Assembly: GCA_965223245.1 (NCBI GenBank)
Contig: CBDCVY010000013.1
Coordinates: forward strand, 2,542,001-2,606,000
DNA length: 64,000 nucleotides
DNA from: CBDCVY01 sp965223245
Lineage (GTDB): Bacteria > Nitrospinota > Nitrospinia > Nitrospinales > Nitrospinaceae
Direction of reading: 5' to 3'
The translations under genes and the position numbers were made by a program. The notes beneath the pieces are model-generated. The model was not told the origin of the DNA. It saw only the letters and a program-made list of their open reading frames with translations, and did no database searches. Below, in pieces: positions 1 through 8,275 of the stretch; the stretch's first letter is position 1; every line of letters begins with the position of its first letter.

Positions 1-1151
1 TCCAACACGACCGAGGTTTCGAGAAGTTTTCCCTCGCGCCACAGTTTTATCTTTAAAGTATCCCCAATCTGGTAGCGGTTGATTTCCTTGATCAGGTCCT
101 CCATCTTGGCCACGTTTTTATTGTTGATCGCAAGGATAATGTCTCCGCCTACAGCAAAACTTAAATTACCAATGATTAAATTAGTATGGCCTCCTTGAAT
201 ACCACTTTTACGGGCAGGACTTCCCGGAAAGGTTTCCACCACCAGGACACCGGTTTCCACATTGATCTTAAGAAGGTCCGCTAATTCAGAATTAACATTC
301 ACACCGGAAATTCCTATCCAGGGTTTCGAATATTTTCCCGTTGTGATCAGTTGCGTGGCAATCACTTTGGCCCGGTTCACCGGAATGGCAAACCCGATTC
401 CCTGATAACCTCCGGACATGCTGAAAATTGCGGTGTTGATTCCGATCACTTCGCCATTGGAGTTAAGCAAGGGTCCGCCGGAGTTACCGGGATTAATCGC
501 CGCATCGGTTTGAATCAGATCGTACAACATGCCACCTTCGTTACTCTGAATCTGCCGATTTAATGCACTCACGATTCCCACAGTCAGAGTGTGGGAAAGC
601 CCAAACGGATTGCCGATGGCGATGGCTTTTTGTCCCACTTTAATAGAATCGGAATCTCCCAGGGTGGCCACCCGGGTCACATACTTTTCCGGGATTTTAA
701 TGATAGCCAAATCAGAGGACGGATCGCGGCCGATCAAAACCGCATCGGCCTTTTTACCATCACCCAAAGTCACCGTAAGAATTTTGGCGTTATCCACTAC
801 ATGATTGTTCGTCAAAATATAACCCTTTTTATCAATAATAAATCCCGTGCCCTGCCCTTGCTGCGGAATAATCTTCCTCCAAAAATTCATGGTCAGCGTC
901 GTGGCCGCTATATTAACCACCGATTCATGAACCTGCTCGAAAACATCGGTGGTGATTTTTTCATCCTGAGAAATAATAACCGGACGGTCTGCCGCGGGAG
1001 CACGATTGAAATCCAGTTCCTTAGCACCGGGAGGTCCCAAAACAGCCAGGGAAAGTCGGTCCCATTGAGTCACAAGCACCAGCAAAATCATAAAAATAAT
1101 AAAAGTCCAAATAGGCAAGTTTGAGTTTTTAGAAGAGGGCGAAACGTTCAT
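1..1151 (-). CDS. htrA: HtrA/Deg-family periplasmic serine protease (3' end outside window)
   Basis: This is an envelope quality-control endopeptidase, probably periplasmic and anchored by an N-terminal membrane segment (WTFIIFMILLVLV, residues about 12-24). The reverse-strand frame opens with ATGAACGTTTCG and stays open to the window edge, giving about 383 residues. The chymotrypsin-like catalytic triad is visible: His in ILTNNHVVD, Asp in SSDLAIIK and Ser in INPGNSGGPLL. The family-typical GNPFGL segment is also present. A C-terminal PDZ domain follows (GVLVVETFPGSPARKSGIQGG, then GGDIILAINNKNV). The ORF is cut by the window start, so a second PDZ domain cannot be excluded. It is transcribed away from the two small heat-shock genes, making this a proteostasis locus. 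DegP, DegQ and DegS cannot be told apart here. Confidence 0.93.
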   Translation of the reverse strand, partial: MNVSPSSKNSNLPIWTFIIFMILLVLVTQWDRLSLAVLGPPGAKELDFNRAPAADRPVIISQDEKITTDVFEQVHESVVNIAATTLTMNFWRKIIPQQGQGTGFIIDKKGYILTNNHVVDNAKILTVTLGDGKKADAVLIGRDPSSDLAIIKIPEKYVTRVATLGDSDSIKVGQKAIAIGNPFGLSHTLTVGIVSALNRQIQSNEGGMLYDLIQTDAAINPGNSGGPLLNSNGEVIGINTAIFSMSGGYQGIGFAIPVNRAKVIATQLITTGKYSKPWIGISGVNVNSELADLLKINVETGVLVVETFPGSPARKSGIQGGHTNLIIGNLSFAVGGDIILAINNKNVAKMEDLIKEINRYQIGDTLKIKLWREGKLLETSVVL

Positions 1152-1328
1152 ATTTTTTTCCAAAATTTTTGAGATGACAGCTTGACAGGGAGCCAAACGG
1201 GTATTATCTAAATTATAGAAGGTAATAAAATACAACCGTTGATATGTCAAGATAAGGAATCATTTTGTTGAATGGCGAGAGTAATTTAACGCCATGGATT
1301 TTCAATCATTTTTGTTGGAGGGATGACC

Positions 1329-1835
1329 ATGAACATTAAAGAATTGATTCCCTGGTCTCGGGATAAAGATGAAGACCTTGTTAAAAATGGTAACGATAAT
1401 CCTTTTCTGACCTTACAACGGGAGATGAACCGGATGTTCGATAGTTTTTCCAGATCCGTTTTCGACGACTCTTCCTTTTTTAAGGGAAGAGGATCCGGAA
1501 TGATTTCTACCAAAATGGACATTAAGGAAACGGACAAGGATATCCGGGTTTCTTTAGAACTCCCCGGAATTGAAGAAAAGGATATCGACGTCAACGTTTC
1601 TAAAGATCTGTTGACGGTGAAGGGAGAGAAACAAGCAGAAAAAGATGAAAAAAAGGAAGGCTATCATTTAATCGAACGATCTTTTGGTTCGTTTCATCGG
1701 TCTGTCCCTTTACCACCGGGTGTAGAAACAGATCAAGTGGAAGCGAAATTTAAAAATGGAGTTTTAAATGTGGTACTTCCTAAATCCGAGGAAGCACAAA
1801 AAGAAACGAAGAAAGTTGAAATTAAAACAGACTAG
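1329..1835 (+). CDS. Hsp20/alpha-crystallin small heat-shock protein
   Basis: A 168-residue ATP-independent holdase chaperone, presumably cytosolic. An N-terminal arm (MNIKELIPWSRDKDEDL, then REMNRMFDSFSRSVF) precedes an alpha-crystallin domain at about residues 55-160. Class motifs are visible: KMDIKETDKDIRVSLELPGI, DLLTVKGEKQ, and FKNGVLNVVLPK near the end. I chose ATG 1329 because the GGAGG at 1318-1322 is six bases upstream of it; the ATG at 1323 would touch the Shine-Dalgarno. It lies divergently next to htrA and upstream of a second Hsp20-like gene. Family assignment is firm, but the client range is unknown. Confidence 0.93.
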   Translation: MNIKELIPWSRDKDEDLVKNGNDNPFLTLQREMNRMFDSFSRSVFDDSSFFKGRGSGMISTKMDIKETDKDIRVSLELPGIEEKDIDVNVSKDLLTVKGEKQAEKDEKKEGYHLIERSFGSFHRSVPLPPGVETDQVEAKFKNGVLNVVLPKSEEAQKETKKVEIKTD

Positions 1836-1846
1836 CTGGAATGAGG

Positions 1847-1977
1847 CCTTTGCGTAACCACAAAATTGGAAACCCCTGGAGGTGAATCACCCTAGCCCTC
1901 TTTAGAAAAGAGGGAACACATGGGTCTTCTCTTTAAACTTATTTTGTTTTGTTTCCAGCCGGGGTTATGCAAAGCTC
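1847..1977. repeat. MITE-like intergenic repeat, copy A
   Basis: A 131-bp element between the two hsp20 genes. Its ends are inverted copies (GCCTTTGCGTAACC and GGTTATGCAAAGCTC). Inside lies the shared core GGTGAATCACCC followed by the hairpin CCTCTTTAGAAAAGAGG. The same ends and core recur in most spacers of the window. It has no coding capacity. Confidence 0.75.
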
Positions 1978-2086
1978 TGAGCAAACATGAGGCAATAGCG
2001 AAAGTGGGCCACCCCTCTTAAACCTATTGCCTCCGCTTGAAGTGAAAGATGATTTGGGTCTCAATGTTTTTTTAAGAGGTAGCGTT

Positions 2087-2778
2087 ATGAAACCAAGTGA
2101 TTTTTCAAAAACAAATATAACAGATACTTCCATTGAAGCCAACGACCGGGAAATGAAACGGATGAATGCCTCCTACATGAATGATTTTGAGTCAAGGCGG
2201 CAATTTAAAATAAATCAGTGGTTGTGGGTGGCCATCGTGGTGCTCTCAGCCATCATTGCGGTGCAAAGTTATTTGCTTTGGAAACCATTGCAAAAGCAAT
2301 CTAAAGTGGATTCACCTTCTTTAGATTTCAAAGTCGATGATTTCTTTAAGCAAAAAGATCCGATGGGCCAATGGAACGCTTTTGATGAGTTTCAAAAAAT
2401 GCAAAAGCGCATGGACGAATTTTTTAAAGAGTCCACTTCCTCACTGGATAGGCACGAACCCTTTATGAAAAGTTTTTCCTTTGGCGGACCGTTTTCACAA
2501 CAGCACGAGTTAGAAGAAACCGACGATCAAATCATCGTTTCTTTGAACCTGCCGGGTTTGAATGAAACGAATGTCGAGGTGACCGTCCGCGACGGCACTT
2601 TGAAAATCAGCGGAACCCTGCAAGAAGAAAAAAACGGAGCGAAGACAACTCCACCTTTCAAAGCAAAAGCTCCTCTCACTTCGAGCGGTACCTTACTCTA
2701 CCCAAACCGGTAAAAGAAACCTCTCTCAAAGTGGATTATGAAGACGACACCCTTGTCGTTAAGTTGGACAAGGCTTGA
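2087..2778 (+). CDS. Membrane-anchored Hsp20-like protein with -1 frameshift at an A7 tract
   Basis: An N-terminal cytoplasmic stretch precedes one transmembrane helix (WLWVAIVVLSAIIAVQSYLLW, about residues 44-64). An alpha-crystallin-like domain follows from about residue 145 (LEETDDQIIVSLNLPGL, then VRDGTLKISGTLQEE). The frame opened at ATG 2087 ends early at 2713 in a low-complexity tail. Shifting -1 at the heptamer A-AAA-AAC (2629-2635) gives a proper Hsp20 ending (SSSHFERYLTLPKPVKETS, then DDTLVVKLDKA) and a stop at 2776-2778, about 230 residues in total. Programmed frameshifting, transcriptional slippage, a decayed allele or a one-base sequencing error are all possible. The ATG at 2087 follows AAGAGGTAGC. 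A membrane-tethered small heat-shock protein is unusual. Confidence 0.75.
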
Positions 2779-3180
2779 GCTCACCGGGTTCTCCCCACGG
2801 GGCCCGGTGGTTCTCAGTGAGAGATTTGCACAACCGTGGAGTGTTTAATAAACAAGTCCAACAAAAGAACGGAGACCCATGTTCGCCCTCTTTCCCAATC
2901 TAGCGATTGGAAGCAACTGGGATTTTCAAAGTCTATTGGAGAAAAGAATCCTAAAGACCCAAGGAGAAAAATCGTTACCTGCAGGCGTTTGCCTGCGGGC
3001 CGGGATGATTGACCTCCAGGGGTTTTGTTAGATTGAAAGAAATAAAGGAAAAGTTTTTAATGTTATTGTTTGCAAGTCAACACATCGCAAATAAATTTTG
3101 AGTGCAGCGTCACGCTGCGGGCTGGGGGGATTTTACCTTCAGGGGTTTTTAAATTTTGGTGTTACACAGAGGTCTCGTTT
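2779..3180. repeat. Spacer with hairpin and mosaic MITE-like repeat, copy B
   Basis: Just after the Hsp20-like gene lies a strong hairpin (CACCGGG/CCCGGTG, about 2783-2812) without a clear T tract. From about 2820 to 3177 comes a mosaic repeat. It is bounded by GAGAGATTTGCACAACC and GTTACACAGAGGTCTC, and has internal hairpins (CCTGCAGGCGTTTGCCTGCGGG; GCAGCGTCACGCTGC). The 3075-3130 portion reappears inverted near 50565-50620. No gene is supported. Confidence 0.65.
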
Positions 3181-4914
3181 TTAATACCCCAGCGTAAGCG
3201 CACCGAGTTTACGCGGATCCGACGCGCCGAAAAACATTCCATCCCGGCGAACAATCGATTGCGACGACCCCATCGCATTTTTCTCCACGATATTGTGACC
3301 CATTTGTTTTAACCGTTCCAGCGTGTCCGGACTCAATCCCCGCTCCACCCGAAGTTCATCCGGAATCCACTGGTGGTGAATCCGCCTCGCATGGGTGGCT
3401 TCGGCGATGTTCATTTTATGATCGATCACGTTAATGAGGATTTGCAACACCGTGTTGATAATGCGCGGACCTCCCGGACTGCCGGTAGCGAGAAACGGTT
3501 TACCGTCTTTCAAAACGATTGTAGGCGACATGGAACTCAGTGGACGTTTTTTAGGATGAATCGCATTCGCTTTTCCTCCAACCAAACCGAAGCCATTCAT
3601 TGCACCGGGTTTGGCAGAAAAATCATCCATCTCGTTATTCATCAAAATCCCTGTCCCTTCGGCAACAATGCCCGACCCGAAACTGAAATTGAGCGTCGTC
3701 GTATTGCTGACCACATTTCCAAAGTGGTCCATGACGGTGAAGTGCGTTGTCTCGTCGCTTTCATAACGACTGGGCGTTCCCGGACGAATTTCGGCAGAAG
3801 GTCGCGACTTTAAAGGATCAATAGTACTTCGCAGTTGCTGCGCATACGTTTTGGAAAGCAGTCCTTGTGTGGGCACCGTCCACCAATCCGGGTCTCCCAA
3901 AAATTTGCTGCGGTCAGCAAACGCCAGCTTCATCGATTCCGCCATGAGGTGCAGCACGCGGGAGCTGTTCGGTCCCATGGCTGTCAAAGGATAGCCCTCC
4001 AGAATATTCAGCATTTGAATGATATGAATCCCACCGGAACTGGGTGGCGACATGCCGATGACTTCATAACCCCGGTAAGTACCACGCACCGGTTCGCGCA
4101 CTTTCACTTGATAATTTTTCAGATCTTCTTTCGTAATCAGTCCACCGTTCTTTTCCATAGAGGCTACAATTTTGTCGGCAATCGCTCCTTCATAAAACGC
4201 TTTCGATCCCTGCTCGGCAATCTGACCTAACGACCACGCCAGGTCTTGAAACCGCATACGTTCCCCCACCTGGTAGACCGATCCATCCGCTTTATAAAAA
4301 GTCCTGCGCGTTTCTGGCCACCGCTGCAATCGTTTTTTTCCATTGAAAAACGTGAACACATGGTCTTTATTTACAATGAGACCTTCCTCGGCAAATTTAA
4401 TGGCAGGAGCCATCACGCGCTTCAATGGCATTGTGCCATATTGTTTTAAAACATGAGTCAACCCGGCCACCGAACCCGGAACTCCTATCGATAAAAAACT
4501 GTATTGAGATAACTCGGAATCGACCTTCCCTTCTTTGTTCACATACATATCCACCGTGGCTTTCAGAGGCGCCATCTCACGATAATCAATCGCAACGGTT
4601 TTACCGGTCGCGCCCAGGTGCACCAGCATAAATCCCCCGCCGCCTAAATTGCCGGCACGTGGTAAGGTGACCGCCAGCGTGAACGCCACTGCCACCGCAG
4701 CATCCACCGCGTTGCCGCCGTCTTTAAGAATTTGCACACCGACCCGAGTGGCAGTGGCTTCCTGACTGGCGACCATGCCCTGCGTCCCCGTGACCGGATG
4801 CACCACATCCTTCTGCGAATAAATCGCACTTTGCTGTGCTCTTATAGAAACCGAATGCAACAACAAAAAATGAAGCGATATTAAAATTGTAAAAATTACC
4901 CTTAAACAAGTCAT
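3181..4914 (-). CDS. ggt: Gamma-glutamyltranspeptidase precursor
   Basis: A periplasmic N-terminal-nucleophile enzyme that hydrolyses or transfers the gamma-glutamyl group of glutathione and related compounds. The 577-residue length matches the family. A signal peptide (MTCLRVIFTILISLHFLLLHSV) precedes the typical QEATATRVGVQILKDGGNAVDAAVA segment near residue 55. The autocleavage and nucleophile Thr lies in the conserved segment ESDETTHFTVMDHFGNVVS. Further family landmarks are ATGSPGGPRI and GASDPRKLGA at the C terminus. The frame is open for 64 codons further upstream, but the signal peptide fixes ATG 4914. The precursor should self-cleave into large and small subunits before TTHF. No operon partner is seen. 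Confidence 0.95.
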   Translation of the reverse strand: MTCLRVIFTILISLHFLLLHSVSIRAQQSAIYSQKDVVHPVTGTQGMVASQEATATRVGVQILKDGGNAVDAAVAVAFTLAVTLPRAGNLGGGGFMLVHLGATGKTVAIDYREMAPLKATVDMYVNKEGKVDSELSQYSFLSIGVPGSVAGLTHVLKQYGTMPLKRVMAPAIKFAEEGLIVNKDHVFTFFNGKKRLQRWPETRRTFYKADGSVYQVGERMRFQDLAWSLGQIAEQGSKAFYEGAIADKIVASMEKNGGLITKEDLKNYQVKVREPVRGTYRGYEVIGMSPPSSGGIHIIQMLNILEGYPLTAMGPNSSRVLHLMAESMKLAFADRSKFLGDPDWWTVPTQGLLSKTYAQQLRSTIDPLKSRPSAEIRPGTPSRYESDETTHFTVMDHFGNVVSNTTTLNFSFGSGIVAEGTGILMNNEMDDFSAKPGAMNGFGLVGGKANAIHPKKRPLSSMSPTIVLKDGKPFLATGSPGGPRIINTVLQILINVIDHKMNIAEATHARRIHHQWIPDELRVERGLSPDTLERLKQMGHNIVEKNAMGSSQSIVRRDGMFFGASDPRKLGALTLGY

Positions 4915-5358
4915 ATATTTTCCCGGTAAAAAATGAAGCCTCGGGGAAAAACCGCAAAATCCCATTTCTAAATTCTCTACAAACACCCGATCAATTATAT
5001 GCTTTTTAGATTTATTTTCCAGGTTAGCACTTCCGTCCATATCTCCTAAAATTTTACATTTAGTTTCTACAAACCAACCTCTATATATAGAGCAAACTCT
5101 CTCCACCTTAAGTAGAAAGATTTATTTAGTCTTGGGCATGGAGATGCTTCTCAATTTTTCCAAATTGTTTTGACAATTGATATCGGTATGATAAAGTTCG
5201 GTATATAAATTTTGCATTTCCCGTATGGTAATATTATCCGGATTTTTAATGGAGAAGGGTCATTCGGCTTCAAGCGGAAGCTTGGGGTTGGACTCAATTT
5301 TTCATTTACCTTCTCTGACTCGTCCGACCTTTTAATGAGTTTTATGGAGGGTGTTTCT
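4915..5358. other. Divergent spacer between ggt and a small secreted-protein gene
   Basis: AT-rich and presumably carrying both promoters. It contains one copy of the TATATA palindrome family (CTCTATATATAGAG, about 5085-5098, followed by CAAACTCTCTCC). I see no ORF with a credible start other than in-frame upstream extensions of the neighbours. Confidence 0.5.
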
Positions 5359-5673
5359 ATGAAAACTCTTGTTCTGGCAATACTCATCGGTCTCTTGATT
5401 CCCACGGCCGGTTGGGCCGGCAAAATTAACGGGACCCTTCGCAAAAACGGTAAAATTCTTCCGAATCAAAAAGTGCTCATTCAATGTGGAGATAAAAAAT
5501 ATCCCGGTTCCACAAACCGCCGCGGCGCATTCAAGGTTTTTGTAGACCGCCGAGGGAAATGCACCTTTACGGTTCCGGGCTTGTCTAAAGCCGGTCAGGT
5601 GATCTCGTCTTATAAAGATCCCGTCCGCTACGATTTCAAAATTGATAACAAGGGAAACCTGAGTCGGAAATAA
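5359..5673 (+). CDS. Small secreted protein with carboxypeptidase-regulatory-like fold
   Basis: A 104-residue protein with a clear signal peptide (MKTLVLAILIGLLIPTAGWAG). The mature part reads as a single Ig-like transthyretin-type domain: NGTLRKNGKILPNQKVLIQC, then STNRRGAFKVFVDRRGKCTFTVPG. That is the add-on-loop pattern of carboxypeptidase-regulatory-like domains. ATG 5359 follows GGAGGGTGTTTCT, and the long upstream extension of the frame lacks a signal sequence. Two cysteines (in LIQCGD and GKCTF) could form a disulfide. Function is unknown. The protein encoded at 6710-7264 has a similar domain. Confidence 0.75.
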   Translation: MKTLVLAILIGLLIPTAGWAGKINGTLRKNGKILPNQKVLIQCGDKKYPGSTNRRGAFKVFVDRRGKCTFTVPGLSKAGQVISSYKDPVRYDFKIDNKGNLSRK

Positions 5674-5732
5674 AACCATAATAAAGGACCCGCAAACCTG
5701 CTGCAAATATTTAAAAGAGGGGAACAGCAGCC

Positions 5733-6713
5733 ATGGCAGACTCAAAAGAAAAAAAGAATCCTGATAAATGGGAACGGTGGAACAACTGGGCCAATATTCT
5801 CAAAGGTATTGGCGGTTTTCTGACCCCCTTGGTTGTAGCGTTTGTCGGAATCTTAGGCTCCGATTATATCAGCAAGAAGGAATCTGTCGAAACTAATGTA
5901 CGCCTGTATGCCGAATTGATGAGCGGAAGGGAAAGAGCCGACAGTGACCTTAGAAAAGAAATGTTCAATTCCATTATCGAAGCCTTTATGGAAAGAAAGA
6001 AGGCTATGGACAATTGGGATAAACTTTCGGAAGTTGAGAAGTTTCGCATCACAGAAAGAAACATTCTGGCGCTTGAACTGGTCGCCTACAATTTTCATGA
6101 TGTCATCGATATTGGGCCTTTATTTAAACATGTTGAAAGAACCATACTGAATAAACTCCAACAGCACCGAGAGGACCTCATGCGGCGATTAATCAAGGTG
6201 GCGCATGAAGTGAACGAAAAACAGATTGCCACACTGGGCGATGTTGGCGTGGTAAAGTTCATGCATATGTTCCTCGATGAACTGGATGAACATCCGGAAG
6301 GAGTGACACTCCTCGAATATGAACTCCTGCAATTGCCTGAAGGGATTGCCACTAATGAACCTCGGCGACTTTTTACCGTAGAAGTACTTGGATACGACCG
6401 ACAGAAAAACGAACTGCGAATTCGTTTAGAAATAGCCATAGATAATCAAGAAGAAGATGTCGAAGCGGATCATACTTTCAATATCGGCTTTTTTGATTTT
6501 CCGATGATTGACAATACCCGATTGGAAAATGGTCAACGAGTCGCTCTTGGAATAAGAAGATTAGAGGAAGGCGGGCGCGCTGAAATATGGCTGGCCTACT
6601 TCCCCGGATCCCGTGCCAGCCTTAAGGAAAAACCCTACTATGATGAAGTGTTGCAGGAATTGGTCCGCACCCGTTTGGCATTCAATGAACAGGAAGGAGG
6701 TTGGTTTCAATGA
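5733..6713 (+). CDS. Hypothetical membrane-anchored protein
   Basis: A 326-residue protein I do not recognise. A charged N terminus (MADSKEKKNPDKWERWNNW) precedes one hydrophobic segment at about residues 24-47 (ILKGIGGFLTPLVVAFVGIL). The rest is a soluble, helix-rich, highly charged domain with predicted coiled-coil stretches (residues about 55-175), then a more beta-like C-terminal part (RLFTVEVLGYDRQKNELRIR). The stop overlaps the next start as ATGA, so the two genes are almost certainly co-transcribed and translationally coupled. ATG 5733 follows AGAGGGGAACAGCAGCC. Confidence 0.8.
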   Translation: MADSKEKKNPDKWERWNNWANILKGIGGFLTPLVVAFVGILGSDYISKKESVETNVRLYAELMSGRERADSDLRKEMFNSIIEAFMERKKAMDNWDKLSEVEKFRITERNILALELVAYNFHDVIDIGPLFKHVERTILNKLQQHREDLMRRLIKVAHEVNEKQIATLGDVGVVKFMHMFLDELDEHPEGVTLLEYELLQLPEGIATNEPRRLFTVEVLGYDRQKNELRIRLEIAIDNQEEDVEADHTFNIGFFDFPMIDNTRLENGQRVALGIRRLEEGGRAEIWLAYFPGSRASLKEKPYYDEVLQELVRTRLAFNEQEGGWFQ

Positions 6714-7264
6714 AAATTTATTCTCTAATCCTTGAACTTCTTAACCGTTTCGTCCGACGCAATGGCCTTTTCAAAAATTTTTTACTTTACATGCTTTTCA
6801 TTCTGATCACCTTGTTGGTGGGTGGGACCACCGTTTCATTTTCAGAACCTGAAGTGAACCCTGAGGACACCAGCGCCGAGTCAACAGCCTCGGAAGAAGA
6901 TTCCGTATCAAAACCTCAACCGGAACCTGAAGCGAAACCCCAACCTGAGCCAGACGCGGACTCAGAAACTCAAACAGACTGCTCCATAGACAACAAAGAA
7001 AAGTCCACTTTACTTCTTACCATCTTTGGAGAAACCGAAGACGCTCCGATTCGTGGAGCCAGAGTTTTTGTTACTCCAAAAGATTGTCCTGAAGAAAAGA
7101 CCACCTCCAACAGAAAAGGGAAGGCAGAAATTCATGTTATTCCCGGATCTGTTAAAATACAGATTATTGCCGATGGTTGGAAAACCTTTGGAGACAAACT
7201 TGATATTAAAGATAAAGAAAAAGAGATCCTAGTCCAGTTAAAACGCAAGTCACGACCGCAATAA
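6710..7264 (+). CDS. Envelope protein with Pro/Glu-rich linker and regulatory-like domain
   Basis: 184 residues. The start at ATG 6710 is set by AGGAAGGAGG (6691-6700) and overlaps the upstream stop by ATGA. One transmembrane helix or signal anchor lies at about residues 24-44 (FLLYMLFILITLLVGG). It is followed by an acidic PxPE-rich linker (SKPQPEPEAKPQPEPDAD) and a C-terminal carboxypeptidase-regulatory-like domain (LLLTIFGETEDAPIRGARVF, then TTSNRKGKAEIHVIPGSVK). The linker could span the periplasm and present the domain outward. It is probably a partner of the 326-residue protein upstream. Function is unknown. Confidence 0.75.
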   Translation: MKIYSLILELLNRFVRRNGLFKNFLLYMLFILITLLVGGTTVSFSEPEVNPEDTSAESTASEEDSVSKPQPEPEAKPQPEPDADSETQTDCSIDNKEKSTLLLTIFGETEDAPIRGARVFVTPKDCPEEKTTSNRKGKAEIHVIPGSVKIQIIADGWKTFGDKLDIKDKEKEILVQLKRKSRPQ

Positions 7265-7673
7265 GTCATATCTCTCCAACACCCCAAACACTGCGGCCCC
7301 CGGCCGGAGGGAACTTTTCATTGGCGATGAGTATAAATAAATACAGTATCGTCTCAAAGGTTTCGAAAATGTCAGTTGCCCCTCACGGCGAGTGAGTGCC
7401 TCCAATCGCTAGGTTGAAAAGAGAGCTTTGTGTAAGTGGAAATTTTGAATAAAACACAAAAAACATTAAAAGGGGAAGTTGATGTTTGCCCTCTTTTCTA
7501 AAGAGGGTCAGGGTGATTCACCTCTACATTTAACTTCCCCCTCTTTATTAGAACAAACTCAACTCACCGCATTCAAAACGGTTGAAGTTGCGATGCTTTG
7601 AACTGCTCTCATTTCCTGTGATAAACTTTCGGGCAAAGCTGCCGATAGTATAATGAACCCAAACACTACTATT
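7265..7673. repeat. Spacer with MITE-like repeat, copy C
   Basis: From about 7355 the spacer holds repeat modules: a hairpin-like CCTCACGGCGAGTGAG stretch, a GAGAGCTTTGTGTAAG end at 7421-7436, and a core GCCCTCTTTTCTAAAGAGGGTCAGGGTGATTCACC cut here into recognisable parts. The 7421-7500 portion is nearly the same as 23092-23170, including the AATAAAACACAAAAAACATT string. No gene is seen up to the small ORF at 7674. Confidence 0.6.
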
Positions 7674-7871
7674 ATGGCGCATTATATTTCGACAACCTGC
7701 CCGCTTTGTGGCGCGAGTACCCACTGCGATGTTCCCAAACAGCGAAGTCTGTTTCCGAAGAGCATCATTAGAATCCTTTGCCGTAGTTGCGGTTTCCGCA
7801 AGGAATTCTTTATGCACCAATCTCCTATATATAGGAAGCCACCCGTGATCGAAAAGAGGGAATGGCTTTAG
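7674..7871 (+). CDS. Possible small zinc-ribbon protein
   Basis: A 65-residue ORF with two CxxC pairs (CPLCG and CRSCG) spaced about 25 residues apart, a zinc-ribbon pattern, followed by a basic tail. An in-frame ATG lies seven codons upstream at 7653. Neither start has a good Shine-Dalgarno. The last codons run into a TATATA-family repeat (CCTATATATAGG near 7826), so the C terminus may be repeat-derived. The reading is tentative. The paired cysteines are the only reason to prefer this over a chance ORF. Confidence 0.4.
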   Translation: MAHYISTTCPLCGASTHCDVPKQRSLFPKSIIRILCRSCGFRKEFFMHQSPIYRKPPVIEKREWL

Positions 7872-8275
7872 AAAGAGAACTTTCCTCTTAAATTTCCCTT
7901 AATTTTTGCACCAATTCTGCTCAAAATTTCCTGAAAATTTTCATTTGTCTTTTTCAATTGAAGCACTTACTCTAAATTTAGCTCTTAAAAAAGAATATTT
8001 TGTGTGACTACTATATTGGAAAACCCCTGAATATGAATTACCCCGACCCGCAGGCCAACGCCTGCCAGTAAAATTCATTTTTGATAATTTTTGGAGATGG
8101 CAACATCGAAAGAAACTTTTCGAATATTTCTGCTGCCTCCAACCGCTAGGTTGGGAAAAGAGGGGACACATGGGATGTTCGTTCTATTTTTTGCGTGTTA
8201 GTCAAAATTAAATTTCGCACAAAAGTCTCTATAAAAAAGTTTTCACCCCTGTTTTTCTCATAGGAAACGTTATTC
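7872..8275. repeat. Spacer with MITE-like repeat, copy D
   Basis: From about 8005 to 8200 the spacer holds repeat modules in the reverse order of copy C: AAACCCCTGAATATGAATTACCCC, a GCAGGCCAACGCCTGC hairpin, CTCCAACCGCTAGGTTGG and AAGAGGGGACACATGGG, each seen elsewhere in the window. The region just before ATG 8276 presumably carries the DNRLRE gene promoter, but none stands out. Confidence 0.55.

Noticed and set aside
3070..3312. 80-codon + strand ORF near the end of ggt
   Set aside because: Runs from repeat sequence into the antisense of ggt.
7548..7820. 90-codon reverse ORF opposite the possible zinc-ribbon gene
   Set aside because: No motif or ribosome binding site; the opposite strand has paired CxxC motifs.
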